A DNA stretch of 9,559 nucleotides from Spirochaetales bacterium (GCA_016930115.1 JAFGHN010000227.1:1-9559), one strand, 5' to 3'; shown: positions 1 through 6,676, counted from the stretch's first letter. Notes: a model not told the origin generated them from the sequence alone. A program made the numbers and translations.

Positions 1-541
1 CTCTTTCGAGCAGAAGGTCATTCTGATCGACTTTCACCTTTGCGCTTTCCAAAGCGAGCTGTGCGTTGGCGAGCGCAGTTTTCGCGCTCTGGACGGTTTC
101 CCTGGCCACCGCCCCGCCGGCGAGCAATTTTTCTTTATCCGCAAGATCGGCCTTTGCAGTTTCGAGCGAAAGTTCCGCCTTGGCCAAATCGATGCGTGCC
201 TGGGCTATATTGAGCTCGGCCTGTTTGACCGCCGCCTCCTGTTCGTTTCTATCAAAGCGGACAAGTGTTTCCCCTGAGGCGACCGGGTCACCTTCGGCAG
301 CCGCGTAGATTACCACTCCGGAGGTTTTTGCGCGAATGTCCTGGGATATATATGGCTCGACAACCGACGGGCCTTCAACTCGAACCGATACGGTGCCGCG
401 CTTTGCCTCGGTTGTCAGGATCTGTTCTGTGGCAGTTGCCCCGATCTCATCGCTTGTATCACGGAGCAGCCAGTAGGCAACACCTGCGCCGGCGATCACA
501 ACTAGTACAACGATCCAGATGATGATGTTTCGTTTTTTCAT
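1..541 (-). CDS. Efflux periplasmic adaptor (HlyD/RND membrane fusion protein), 3'-truncated by window edge
   Basis: This is the N-terminal 180 residues of a periplasmic adaptor that links an inner membrane pump to a TolC-type outer membrane channel. The start ATG (539-541) begins MKKRNIIIWIVV. Residues 5-26 form a single hydrophobic anchor and there is no lipobox cysteine, so the protein is probably an inner membrane-anchored adaptor. Residues 69-96 (core AKTSGVVIYAAAEGDPV) match the first half of the biotinyl-lipoyl-like domain. From about residue 97 the chain becomes an Ala/Glu/Lys/Leu-rich helix with heptad character, broken near 141-145 (AGGAV), which is the alpha-helical hairpin that meets TolC. 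The ATG overlaps the stop of the TolC-like gene as ATGA, and AGGAG sits 6 nt upstream at 548-553. The pump gene (RND, or MacB-like ABC) should lie beyond the left edge. The family call is firm; which pump it serves is not visible. Confidence 0.9.
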   Translation of the reverse strand, partial: MKKRNIIIWIVVLVVIAGAGVAYWLLRDTSDEIGATATEQILTTEAKRGTVSVRVEGPSVVEPYISQDIRAKTSGVVIYAAAEGDPVASGETLVRFDRNEQEAAVKQAELNIAQARIDLAKAELSLETAKADLADKEKLLAGGAVARETVQSAKTALANAQLALESAKVKVDQNDLLLER

Positions 542-1908
542 TTCATTACTCCTGTTTGCAGATATTCATCGAGGTACGAAGCGCTCTGGGCAACAGAGAG
601 ACTAGCCTTCAATACGCTCACCCGCGCTTCCTGCAGTTGATACTCCGCCCTCGCGAGCGCGGCTTGTGCTGTGCGAACCTCGGATGCGGTAACCTGGCCG
701 CGTCCGAATTGTTCGGAAATGACAAGAAGGAAATCCGAGGCCTTCTCGACATTCCGCTCGGCCTGCCTGACCGCCTCTTCGCCGAGCAACACGGACTGAT
801 AGCGCGCGCGAATATTCAGCGCCAGTGCGTCTTCGAGCGCTGAGAGTTTTTCGTTCTCCTGCTCGAGCACAACTTCGTTGAAGGTGGTCTGGCGCGCGTT
901 TCCTGATCCGCCGGATAAGGAGAGGGCAACCGACATACCAAGATTCCAGCTTCCGGAAGTGTTACCGGTATTCGTTTCCGCCGCCGAATCTCCTGACTCG
1001 AAAGTGTAGACAGGAAACGAGTAAGACCCAGTGATCAGCCTGTTTTCGGTGTTGTACGCTACGGATGCTGCGTGCGAGTAGGCATTCACACTCGCCTTTA
1101 GCGTTGCTGCCAGATCAAAAGCACCCGCTTTGCTCATTTCTGCCTCTATTTGGCGAATCTTATCGATCTGTTGGAGGATAGATCCGTCACGCGAAAGGGC
1201 CCACTCAGTCAGCTCGGGCGGCCTCGGCAACTCCGGCAGAACGAATGAAACAGGCTCAAGAGCGAGGGTTACGAGAGGGTTGAGGTCAGCCGCGTATGCC
1301 AGATCAAGCCAGCGCAAGCGTTCCGCAAGTCTTGCTTCGATAAGGGCCGATTCAGCCTGTTTGAGGGATTCTTGGACGCGCACAAGTTCGACGAGTGATA
1401 TTTTTCCGCTATCGTACAGTTGAAGTGAAATATTCTCAGAAGCTTGCGCCGCCTCAATTTCCAGTTCCAAAACCGCTTTCTCGGCTTGAGCCGACTGTGC
1501 GGCGGTATAGAGGTTGAAGAGAGTCACGTACATGGTTTGTTTTACCAGCTCAAGATTTCGTTTCGCTGCTTCAACCGCAGACCGGCCGTTATCCAGCGCG
1601 GCAGCCTTTATTTCAGAAAGCCCAACCGGGAAGCTCGCCGAAACCAGTGCCTCGAGACTCACCTGTTGGGCAAAAGGACCGCCGTCGGGCGTAATCGCTG
1701 AAACGGACGGTTGTAACGATACCGTCGGGTCTCCAGGGTACTCGAGAACCCCGAGTTCCGCGGAGGCGGCTTCAAGGGCTAATTGTGCCGACCGCACCCC
1801 CGTCGTTTGCGGTATTTTTTCAATGACGTCTTCAAATGAAAGTCCAAAGCCCGACAAAGAAGTCGTCATGACCAATATAGCTAAAAGAAGCAACGACCAG
1901 TATTTCAT
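538..1908 (-). CDS. TolC-like outer membrane efflux protein
   Basis: This encodes a 456-residue outer membrane factor of the TolC/OEP family, the channel through which a tripartite pump expels substrates. Residues 1-21 (MKYWSLLLLAILVMTTSLSG) are a Sec signal peptide. The mature part shows the two-fold OEP pattern: long Ala/Glu/Leu-rich helices around 100-205 and again around 350-450 (for example LALNIRARYQSVLLGEEAV near 362 onward), separated by Gly/Ser/Thr-rich beta stretches around 270-340. The length is typical for the family. GGGAG at 1917-1921 is 8 nt before the ATG. The stop shares bases with the start of the adaptor gene (ATGA at 538-541), so the two are co-transcribed and probably translationally coupled. 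The 512-bp spacer upstream and the repeats in it suggest its own promoter, separate from the ABC/two-component operon. Substrate is unknown. Confidence 0.93.
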   Translation of the reverse strand: MKYWSLLLLAILVMTTSLSGFGLSFEDVIEKIPQTTGVRSAQLALEAASAELGVLEYPGDPTVSLQPSVSAITPDGGPFAQQVSLEALVSASFPVGLSEIKAAALDNGRSAVEAAKRNLELVKQTMYVTLFNLYTAAQSAQAEKAVLELEIEAAQASENISLQLYDSGKISLVELVRVQESLKQAESALIEARLAERLRWLDLAYAADLNPLVTLALEPVSFVLPELPRPPELTEWALSRDGSILQQIDKIRQIEAEMSKAGAFDLAATLKASVNAYSHAASVAYNTENRLITGSYSFPVYTFESGDSAAETNTGNTSGSWNLGMSVALSLSGGSGNARQTTFNEVVLEQENEKLSALEDALALNIRARYQSVLLGEEAVRQAERNVEKASDFLLVISEQFGRGQVTASEVRTAQAALARAEYQLQEARVSVLKASLSVAQSASYLDEYLQTGVMK

Positions 1909-1949
1909 TTTTATATCTCCCGGTTCCTATATAGTAAAAAGAAAATCTT

Positions 1950-1977
1950 GCTATAGTCGATCAAATTTGCCTTACAA
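1950..1977 (-). promoter_or_regulatory. Weak candidate sigma70-type promoter of the TolC/adaptor pair
   Basis: On the minus strand, TTGTAA (1972-1977) is followed after 16 bp by TATAGC (1950-1955), each matching 4 of 6 consensus bases. The whole 1909-1977 stretch is AT-rich, unlike the hairpin block upstream, and other register choices such as the TACTATAT tract nearer the gene are possible. The placement is tentative. Confidence 0.3.
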
Positions 1978-2065
1978 ACGTGAAAGTGACGTGTCGGTGA
2001 AATGAAGATTTGGTGAAGATTCAGAGCTCGTTTTCTCGCGTAACAGATGGGACTTCCCTCCAGTC

Positions 2066-2141
2066 GCCGGCATCCTGCCGGCTCCTTCCGGGCCATCCCG
2101 GTCGCTAACCTGCCATCCGTGGCAGGTTGCGCTCGCTATCC
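2066..2141. repeat. Tandem small-hairpin block (REP-like)
   Basis: Three perfect short palindromes follow one another. The first is GCCGGCA/TGCCGGC (2066-2072 and 2076-2082, loop TCC). The second is CCGGG/CCCGG (2088-2092 and 2097-2101, loop CCAT). The third is AACCTGCCA/TGGCAGGTT (2107-2115 and 2120-2128, loop TCCG). The tetranucleotide ATCC lies at or next to each loop, at 2072, 2095 and 2115, and recurs at 2138 inside a further GCTCGC...GCTCGCG segment, giving 20-23 bp spacing. This resembles repetitive extragenic palindromic elements in being intergenic, G+C-rich and made of hairpins, but it matches no family I can name. Confidence 0.65.
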
Positions 2142-2181
2142 GCTCGCGCCGCTCCGTCGCGTTCAAATCCCATAAATCAAA

Positions 2182-2225
2182 GCAAAGAGAGGGATTACCG
2201 CTGGTGCGATAATCCCTCTCTTTGC
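2182..2225. repeat. Perfect 16-bp inverted repeat (strong hairpin)
   Basis: The arms 2182-2197 (GCAAAGAGAGGGATTA) and 2210-2225 are exact reverse complements around a 12-nt centre. Inside the centre, CGC (2199-2201) can pair with GCG (2206-2208) around TGGT, after one mismatch. On the minus strand the hairpin is followed by the T-rich TTTGATTT, so it may act as a weak terminator about 200 nt after the response regulator stop. A proper uninterrupted T-run is missing. Its right arm overlaps the first bases of repeat copy A. Confidence 0.7.
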
Positions 2226-2386
2226 CAGAAATGGAGATTGTGAATCCGACAATCCGGCGCTAACCGCCTTTGTAGTGCCGTTTTGTGCGTAAATCCCTGA
2301 AAATATGCCCTAAGCTACGCTATAGCAGCGACTTATTGGGTATCAGTGATACAGGTTTTGGTGTCACCATATTCACCCTGACAAAA
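2224..2386 (+). repeat. Dispersed intergenic repeat, copy A
   Basis: This is one of three diverged copies in the window (the others are at 7478-7632 and 9223-9385), all in the same orientation. It begins with GCCAGAAATGG, an 11-mer identical to the start of copy C. It then shows CGCTAACC (2258), TGTAGTGCCG (2271), AAATATGCCC (near 2301) and CGCTATAGCAGCG (near 2318), followed by GGGTATCAGTGATAC and TTTTGGTG. The same ordered words appear at matching spacings in the other copies. A perfect 6-bp palindrome with a 1-nt centre, GTATCA-G-TGATAC, lies at 2340-2352. No coding capacity or terminal inverted repeats were found. Confidence 0.6.
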
Positions 2387-2421
2387 ACGTCCCATCCTCT
2401 CAAATCTAATCTGTTTTATCT

Positions 2422-3057
2422 TCACTCCAGGCGGATGATCCCTTTGCGGACAGCAATTGTGACAGCGTGGGTTCGATCCGCTGCACCGAGCTTTTCGAAT
2501 ATATGGAGCAAGTGCGATTTCACCGTTGCTTCGCTGAGACGAAGGCTGCGGGCGATTTCTTTGTTGGCTCTTCCTTGGGCAACGAGCGTGAGCACCTCGA
2601 CCTCCCGCGGACTGAGCTCATCGTAGTCCGAGGAACGTACCCCATCGACGAGACGCGAGGCGACAGCCGGGGAAAGGTACGAATAGCCCCGGGAGGTCTG
2701 CCGGATCGCGTTGAACAATTCTTCCCGCGGCGCATCCTTCAATAAATAACCCGTAGCTCCTGCCTCTACCGCGCGCCGGATGTCCGCATCCGAGTCATAG
2801 GTAGTAAGAACGAGGACTCGAAGGGCAGGGCACGATTCCCGCAGTCGCGCAATGGCGCTTACACCGTCGAGTACAGGCATTCGAAGGTCTACAAGAGCCA
2901 CCTCAGCTGGCACCTTACGCGCGAGGTCCAGCAGATCTTCGCCGTTGACGGCCTCGCCAACGACCGAGAAGTCTTCTTGGGAACCGAGCATTCCCTTCAA
3001 GCCGTCACGGACGACCGGGTGATCATCGGCAAGGATGATTCGGATCTTATGCGTCAT
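2422..3057 (-). CDS. NarL/FixJ-family response regulator
   Basis: This encodes a 211-residue DNA-binding response regulator. The receiver domain (about 5-120) has all the expected residues: acidic pair D11/D12 (ILADDHP), phospho-acceptor D57 (LVDLRMP), T85/T86 (VLVLTTYD) and K107 (YLLKDA). A LuxR-type helix-turn-helix fills about 147-208 (ELSPREVEVLTLVAQGRANKE and SEATVKSHLLHIFEKLGA), with the usual LSPRE-VL-L-A-G-NKEIA and VK-H---I--KL pattern. Length is standard for the family. Its ATG (3055-3057) overlaps the stop of the sensor kinase as ATGA, so the two are translationally coupled and form a cognate pair. The likely targets are its own operon promoter and perhaps other export genes nearby. 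It is the last gene of the operon. The family assignment is firm; the stimulus is unknown. Confidence 0.96.
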   Translation of the reverse strand: MTHKIRIILADDHPVVRDGLKGMLGSQEDFSVVGEAVNGEDLLDLARKVPAEVALVDLRMPVLDGVSAIARLRESCPALRVLVLTTYDSDADIRRAVEAGATGYLLKDAPREELFNAIRQTSRGYSYLSPAVASRLVDGVRSSDYDELSPREVEVLTLVAQGRANKEIARSLRLSEATVKSHLLHIFEKLGAADRTHAVTIAVRKGIIRLE

Positions 3058-4310
3058 GTTTTTCCCTCACTGCCGGCGGAGGAGACAAGAGGTATCTGAA
3101 CGACAACGGTGGTGCCTTCTCCGGCTGTGCTTTCTATGTTAAGGCGGCCGCCCGTCGCCGCTACCCTTTCTTTCATGCCCTGCAACCCGAAACCGGGTGC
3201 ACTTTTCGAGATATCGAAGCCACGTCCATCGTCCTGTATGTCCAGGAATATTTCGTCTCCAAGATAGGATAAGGTTACCGTCACCGATCGTGCCTGAGCG
3301 TGTTTTTGTATGTTGGCAAGCGCCTCCTGTAGACACCGAATAAGAGTATGTTCCACATCACTCGACAGAGCGCAAGTCAGCCCAGTGAGATGCGATTGAG
3401 CGGTCACGCCTGACCTTTCAGCCCAGTTTCTTACGACGCGCTCCACCGCGCGATGGAAGGGCTCGTCCTGCAGTAGGTCTGGCCTCAGTGCCCAGAGCGT
3501 TCGACGCGCCTCGGAGAGACACTCGCGTGCGATTACGATCGCCGTGTTTATCCGTTTGCGCGCAACCGGCGCGTCGGTTGTAAGCTCCGTCTCAGCGGTC
3601 TGGAGCTGCAGGACGATGCCGGCCAGACCCTGCGCGATGGTATCGTGGATTTCCCCGGCAAGCCTCTGGCGCTCTTCAAGTGCACCCGCTTCTCGCTCCG
3701 CCTCCGCAAGCTCGTTGCGCGCGGCACCCAACTGCTCGATCATCTTCCTGCGGTCGGCGTTCTGGCGCACGATCGAGGAGACGAAGAGCCCGAGCAGCGA
3801 GGCAACCAGCGCCATTGTCATGAAACCGGCGAGGATGAGAAGATCGCTGAGCGTGGAAAGCATGCCGTCGACGTTCATGAATCGGAGAGCGAGACCGAGT
3901 GATGCAGTCACGACGACCGGAATCGCCCACCGAACAGGAAGGGCGCCGAAGGAGATACCAAGGTAGGCGAACAAAAGGAGGGTGAACGCGACGTGCACCC
4001 AGCTCAAGGCTGCCATAAGCGCTACGGAGAAAAGGAAAGCAATGCCCTGCGCCCATCTCCTCCTGCGCCACCTTTCGTCGCGTTTCGCGAAAACCCAGTA
4101 CCACGCAGCCCAGAAGCAGGAGCCAACAGCGGCCGCCGCCTTCATCGCCGGCGGCAACCGCGCATCGATAAGGCTCGCCGCGAGACCGGTCGCGAGCATG
4201 AGATAGGTCAGAACACCCCACACCCAGGTCCAGGCCGCCTGTCGGGGGATGATCTCCGATTGCTCTTCCTCGTGATCGGCTCTCATCTCATTCCCTGCTT
4301 GCCGCATCAT
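3054..4310 (-). CDS. Sensor histidine kinase, HisKA_3 type, membrane-embedded sensor
   Basis: This is a 418-residue sensor kinase, partner of the downstream regulator. Residues 28-180 hold about six hydrophobic segments (near 28-48, 57-74, 88-105, 107-124, 127-143 and 155-180) joined by short loops, so there is no sizeable extracytoplasmic sensor domain. A helical linker (181-212) leads to the dimerisation/phosphoacceptor box RQRLAGEIHDTIAQG with H222. The ATPase domain shows an N-box (CLQEALANIQKHA, N333), a G1 box (DDGRGFD, 360-366), the G2 motif GFGLQGM (373-379) and GEGTT (397-401). The DesK/LiaS/LnrJ group has this build and often senses membrane state or lipophilic drugs; applying that here is inference. 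The coordinates use the first of two adjacent ATGs. An in-frame ATG at 4286 (410 residues) has a closer AGGGA site at 4292-4296 and may be the true start. It follows the permease by 21 or 45 nt. Confidence 0.94.
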   Translation of the reverse strand: MMRQAGNEMRADHEEEQSEIIPRQAAWTWVWGVLTYLMLATGLAASLIDARLPPAMKAAAAVGSCFWAAWYWVFAKRDERWRRRRWAQGIAFLFSVALMAALSWVHVAFTLLLFAYLGISFGALPVRWAIPVVVTASLGLALRFMNVDGMLSTLSDLLILAGFMTMALVASLLGLFVSSIVRQNADRRKMIEQLGAARNELAEAEREAGALEERQRLAGEIHDTIAQGLAGIVLQLQTAETELTTDAPVARKRINTAIVIARECLSEARRTLWALRPDLLQDEPFHRAVERVVRNWAERSGVTAQSHLTGLTCALSSDVEHTLIRCLQEALANIQKHAQARSVTVTLSYLGDEIFLDIQDDGRGFDISKSAPGFGLQGMKERVAATGGRLNIESTAGEGTTVVVQIPLVSSAGSEGKT

Positions 4311-4331
4311 AGCACGCCAAGCCCCAAGGTT

Positions 4332-5072
4332 CTATTCCGCACGAGATAAGGAGAGCGCGCCGGCTGTGCAAATGATCAAGATGACGGCGAGGACACCCGC
4401 GCTCCGGCCGTCCAATCCCGACCCAAACCATACGCCGTTCAGCAACCGCACCGCCCAACTCATCGGCAGAAAAGGAGTGACGGCCTGAATCGATCGCGGC
4501 AGGTACTCTATCGGGATTGTGCCACCCGAGAGGAACATCATTGGATAGAACAGTGCCATGCCGACAGCGATCGTGGCCCTTGTAGAACGCAACGCGGAGG
4601 CGATGAGAAGCCCGATTGAGAACTGGCTTCCCGCGCAGAGAAGCAACGCGGGCCCGAGCAGCGGAAGGCTCGACGGCAGCCGCGTGTGCCAGACCACTGC
4701 GCCCGTCCCGATCAGTAACGTGGCTGCGCCAAAACAGACAACCAGGTGCACGGCCACCACAGAAGCTAGCGGCGCCCACCCCGGCAACGGCGTGATGCGG
4801 AATCTTCGCAGCACACCCAACTGCCTTCTCGAGACGAGCTCGATGGGCAGACTCAAGAAAGCCGCAGATCCGATGACAAGGGCCACCACGTAGCCGGGGA
4901 CGGCCCGGTCCATGGCGCCCAGCCCACCGGCCGAATCATTCGGGACATTTCCGTACATTGAGCCGAAGAGGAGGATCATGAGGACCGGTAACACAAACGT
5001 GAAGAAGGTCCCGATCACATTGCGTAGCGACAGCTTCAAATCGACCCAAACCAAGCTCATTATTGCATTCAT
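4332..5072 (-). CDS. ABC-2 type transporter permease
   Basis: This is the 246-residue membrane subunit of an ABC-2 family exporter (DrrB/LnrM-like). Six hydrophobic segments are visible near 18-40, 59-80, 100-127, 137-161, 165-187 and 223-243. Two family signatures stand out: the cytoplasmic SRRQLGVLRRFRITPL (81-96), matching the usual charged E-R-x-G-x-L-(K/R)-R-x-R-x-TPL element, and YPMMFLSGGTIPIEYLP (176-192) before the last helix. The ATG (5070-5072) overlaps the stop of the ATPase gene as ATGA, and AGGAGG lies 9 nt upstream at 5082-5087. Two copies plus two ATPases would make the functional exporter. No second permease gene is present, so a homodimer is expected. The substrate may be a drug, lipid or peptide; the sequence does not say which. 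Confidence 0.94.
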   Translation of the reverse strand: MNAIMSLVWVDLKLSLRNVIGTFFTFVLPVLMILLFGSMYGNVPNDSAGGLGAMDRAVPGYVVALVIGSAAFLSLPIELVSRRQLGVLRRFRITPLPGWAPLASVVAVHLVVCFGAATLLIGTGAVVWHTRLPSSLPLLGPALLLCAGSQFSIGLLIASALRSTRATIAVGMALFYPMMFLSGGTIPIEYLPRSIQAVTPFLPMSWAVRLLNGVWFGSGLDGRSAGVLAVILIICTAGALSLSRAE

Positions 5073-5851
5073 TTCGATGCCCCTCCTTCCCCGATCGCCG
5101 CCTTAGACGTCATAGCAAGATAAGCGTCCTCGAGAGTCGCGCTCCGGCGCTGCCCACGACGGCTAACAGCCGAACCGCAAGCCGCGGCATCGATGAGCCT
5201 ATCCGGTGTGTCCAGCGCGAGGAGCCGCCCGTGGTCAATGATCGCCACGCGGTCGCAGAGCGCTTCTGCCTCCTCCATCGCGTGGGTTACAAGCACGATG
5301 GTGATCCGGCAGGCGCGCAGATCATCGATCAGATCCCAGCTCGCGCGCCGCGCCTCGGGATCAAGGCCCGCAGTGAGCTCGTCGAGGAATACAGCCGCTG
5401 GGTCATTCACGAGCGCCAGTGCGATAAAGAGCCGCTGCCGCTGCCCGCCGGAGAGTGTGGAAAAACGCGCCGTGCGTTTCTGCTCCAAGCCCCAACGGGT
5501 GAGCAGGGCTCCCGTGTCGGCGGCGTGGGGGTACAGCGAGGAGAAGAGACTCAGCGCCTCACCAACTTTGATACCTTCCGGAAGCGCTGATTGCTGAAGC
5601 TGTACACCGATGCACTCATGCAACCGGCGTCTCTGGCGCACCGGGTCGAAGCCAAGAACGAGAATGTTGCCGAAATCGGGCTTGCGAAGCCCAACCATAC
5701 ATTCCAACAGTGTAGTCTTGCCCGCACCGTTCGGGCCGACAATGCCAAATACCTCGCCTTTGTCGACCGTAAGGGACACGCCATCGAGGGCCGTGATCGC
5801 GCCGTAGCATTTGCGCAGGCCGCGGACCGAGATAATCTCAGCCTTGCTCAC
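5069..5851 (-). CDS. ABC transporter ATP-binding protein (drug/lipid exporter type), GTG start
   Basis: This encodes a 260-residue nucleotide-binding subunit that powers the neighbouring permease. Counting from the GTG start, it has Walker A GPNGAGKTT (39-47), the Q-loop region near VQLQQSAL (83-90), the ABC signature LSGGQ (133-137), Walker B AVFLDE (153-158, catalytic E158), a D-loop AGLDP and the H-loop H190 in VTHAMEEAE. The C-terminal SATLEDAYLAMT resembles the ending of DrrA/CcmA-like exporters. An upstream ATG at 5899 would add 16 residues that lie entirely inside the preceding gene. GTG at 5849-5851 is preferred because it overlaps that gene's TGA as GTGA, has GAGG 8 nt upstream (5860-5863), and starts directly before the conserved SKAEIISVRGLRKCYG strand. 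Confidence 0.95.
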   Translation of the reverse strand: MSKAEIISVRGLRKCYGAITALDGVSLTVDKGEVFGIVGPNGAGKTTLLECMVGLRKPDFGNILVLGFDPVRQRRRLHECIGVQLQQSALPEGIKVGEALSLFSSLYPHAADTGALLTRWGLEQKRTARFSTLSGGQRQRLFIALALVNDPAAVFLDELTAGLDPEARRASWDLIDDLRACRITIVLVTHAMEEAEALCDRVAIIDHGRLLALDTPDRLIDAAACGSAVSRRGQRRSATLEDAYLAMTSKAAIGEGGASK

Positions 5852-6456
5852 AGGTAGAACCTCATGCCCATGCGGATGCCGAATCCGCTGCCCAGCCACG
5901 AGCTCGCAATGACGTAGGGGTTAGCCTCATCACCGACGATGCTTTTCCATCCTCCGCCTGCATCTATGCAGACCGATACCCGCGGCGCGGTAAAAAGCTC
6001 CAGACCGAATGTACCCGTCAGAGCGAAAGTGAAGTTGGGGCCGATCAAGTTGGGAACGCCGTAGATAGCGCTGTCCCAGGGAGTGAACGAGTATCCCAGA
6101 AGAAGTCCGACCGCGCCATGCGCGCGTAGTGCGCCGTGCACGAGCGGGCTCGAGCCGCCAAACGATACCACGCCAGCCACGACATCGGGATGGAAAGAGA
6201 CCGAGCCGCCGGTTTCAAGGTTGATGAATGTCGCCCAAGTCAGGCTGCTGAGGAGCCTGGCGGAAAGAGCGACGGAAAGGCCATTACTCGCCACAGGAAT
6301 GCGAATCCCCAACTCCTCGTACGACATTATCCCTTGCGTGCCCATGCCAAACTCGAAGGATGCCGTTTGTCCCACGTCCGTGGGAACGGCGACCACAGGG
6401 AGCGCCGCTGCCATCATCATGATACCGATTGCCCATAAAGCCTTTTCGATTTTCAT
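5848..6456 (-). CDS. Secreted protein, probable small outer membrane beta-barrel; first gene of the ABC/two-component operon
   Basis: This encodes a 202-residue protein of no family I recognise. Residues 1-23 are a clear signal peptide (MKIEKALWAIGIMMMAAALP, cleavage likely after VVA). The mature chain has repeated alternating polar/hydrophobic stretches rich in Gly, Ser and aromatics, such as GLSVALSARLLSSL, DVVAGVVSFGG, NFTFALTGTFGLELF and LGSGFGIRMGMRFYL. It ends with aromatic residues near the C-terminus, as barrel proteins often do. About eight strands would fit, which points to a small outer membrane barrel; this is inference from pattern. GGAGGT (6461-6466) lies 4 nt before the ATG. 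Its TGA overlaps the GTG start of the ABC ATPase, so it is part of that operon. It may serve as a receptor, a lipid or substrate acceptor, or an envelope-integrity factor for the exporter. No convincing promoter could be placed upstream. Confidence 0.8.
   Translation of the reverse strand: MKIEKALWAIGIMMMAAALPVVAVPTDVGQTASFEFGMGTQGIMSYEELGIRIPVASNGLSVALSARLLSSLTWATFINLETGGSVSFHPDVVAGVVSFGGSSPLVHGALRAHGAVGLLLGYSFTPWDSAIYGVPNLIGPNFTFALTGTFGLELFTAPRVSVCIDAGGGWKSIVGDEANPYVIASSWLGSGFGIRMGMRFYL
5860..5863 (-). promoter_or_regulatory. Ribosome binding site that fixes the GTG start of the ABC ATPase
   Basis: GAGG on the minus strand lies 8 nt before GTG (5849-5851) and inside the last codons of the preceding gene. 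Together with the GTGA stop/start overlap it supports the 260-residue form over the 276-residue form that starts at 5899. Confidence 0.6.
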
Positions 6457-6647
6457 ATCTACCTCCAGGTATGATGTATAGATAGAATGTAAGCCTCCTC
6501 TGCATGGAACACATCAGTGAAGAAGAGCAAATCGAAGGGTCATTTGTAGGAGGAGAAAATCAACCGAAAGGTGGAGCGTAGTTATCTCCTGACCCGTTTA
6601 TCAAGGCCGATGTCACAGAAATCTGCGGAACTTCGCGCCGATGTATG

Positions 6648-6676
6648 TTGACGGCTTGGATGGGGATTTCTATGAT
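6648..6676 (+). promoter_or_regulatory. Sigma70-type promoter of the methyltransferase gene
   Basis: TTGACG (6648-6653) and TATGAT (6671-6676) are separated by exactly 17 bp; each box matches 5 of 6 consensus bases. Transcription would begin near 6683, about 13 nt before the ATG at 6696 and just ahead of its AGGAAG site at 6686-6691. The promoter lies inside the longest open frame and so rules out the earlier ATGs for this transcript. Confidence 0.65.

Larger units (their letters stand above)
1909..2421. other. 513-bp intergenic region with palindromic elements and one dispersed repeat copy
   Basis: This spacer lies between the response regulator stop and the TolC-like start, with both genes on the minus strand. 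It holds no convincing gene. From right to left it contains repeat copy A (2224-2386), a perfect 16-bp inverted repeat (2182-2225), a block of small tandem hairpins (2066-2141) and an AT-rich probable promoter zone (1909-1985). Two minus-strand open frames of 61 and 64 residues cross the hairpin block. Their predicted products are Arg/Gly-rich and read only because the block is G+C-rich, so I do not call them genes. No standard GC-hairpin plus T-run terminator is seen just after the response regulator. Confidence 0.7.

Noticed and set aside
66..522. Plus-strand open frames of 80 and 85 residues over the adaptor gene
   Set aside because: They are antisense shadows of the adaptor coding sequence and have no domain signature.
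1911..2166. Minus-strand open frames of 61 and 64 residues upstream of the TolC-like gene
   Set aside because: They run through the G+C-rich hairpin block; the Arg/Gly-rich predicted products reflect the palindromes, and no ribosome site or family was seen.
2285..2626. Plus-strand 113-residue frame starting in repeat copy A
   Set aside because: It is half repeat and half antisense to the response regulator, with no recognisable domain.
6470..6560. Minus-strand promoter for the ABC operon
   Set aside because: TATACA-like and TACATT-like -10 words occur, but none has a reasonable -35 box at 16-18 bp, so no promoter was called.
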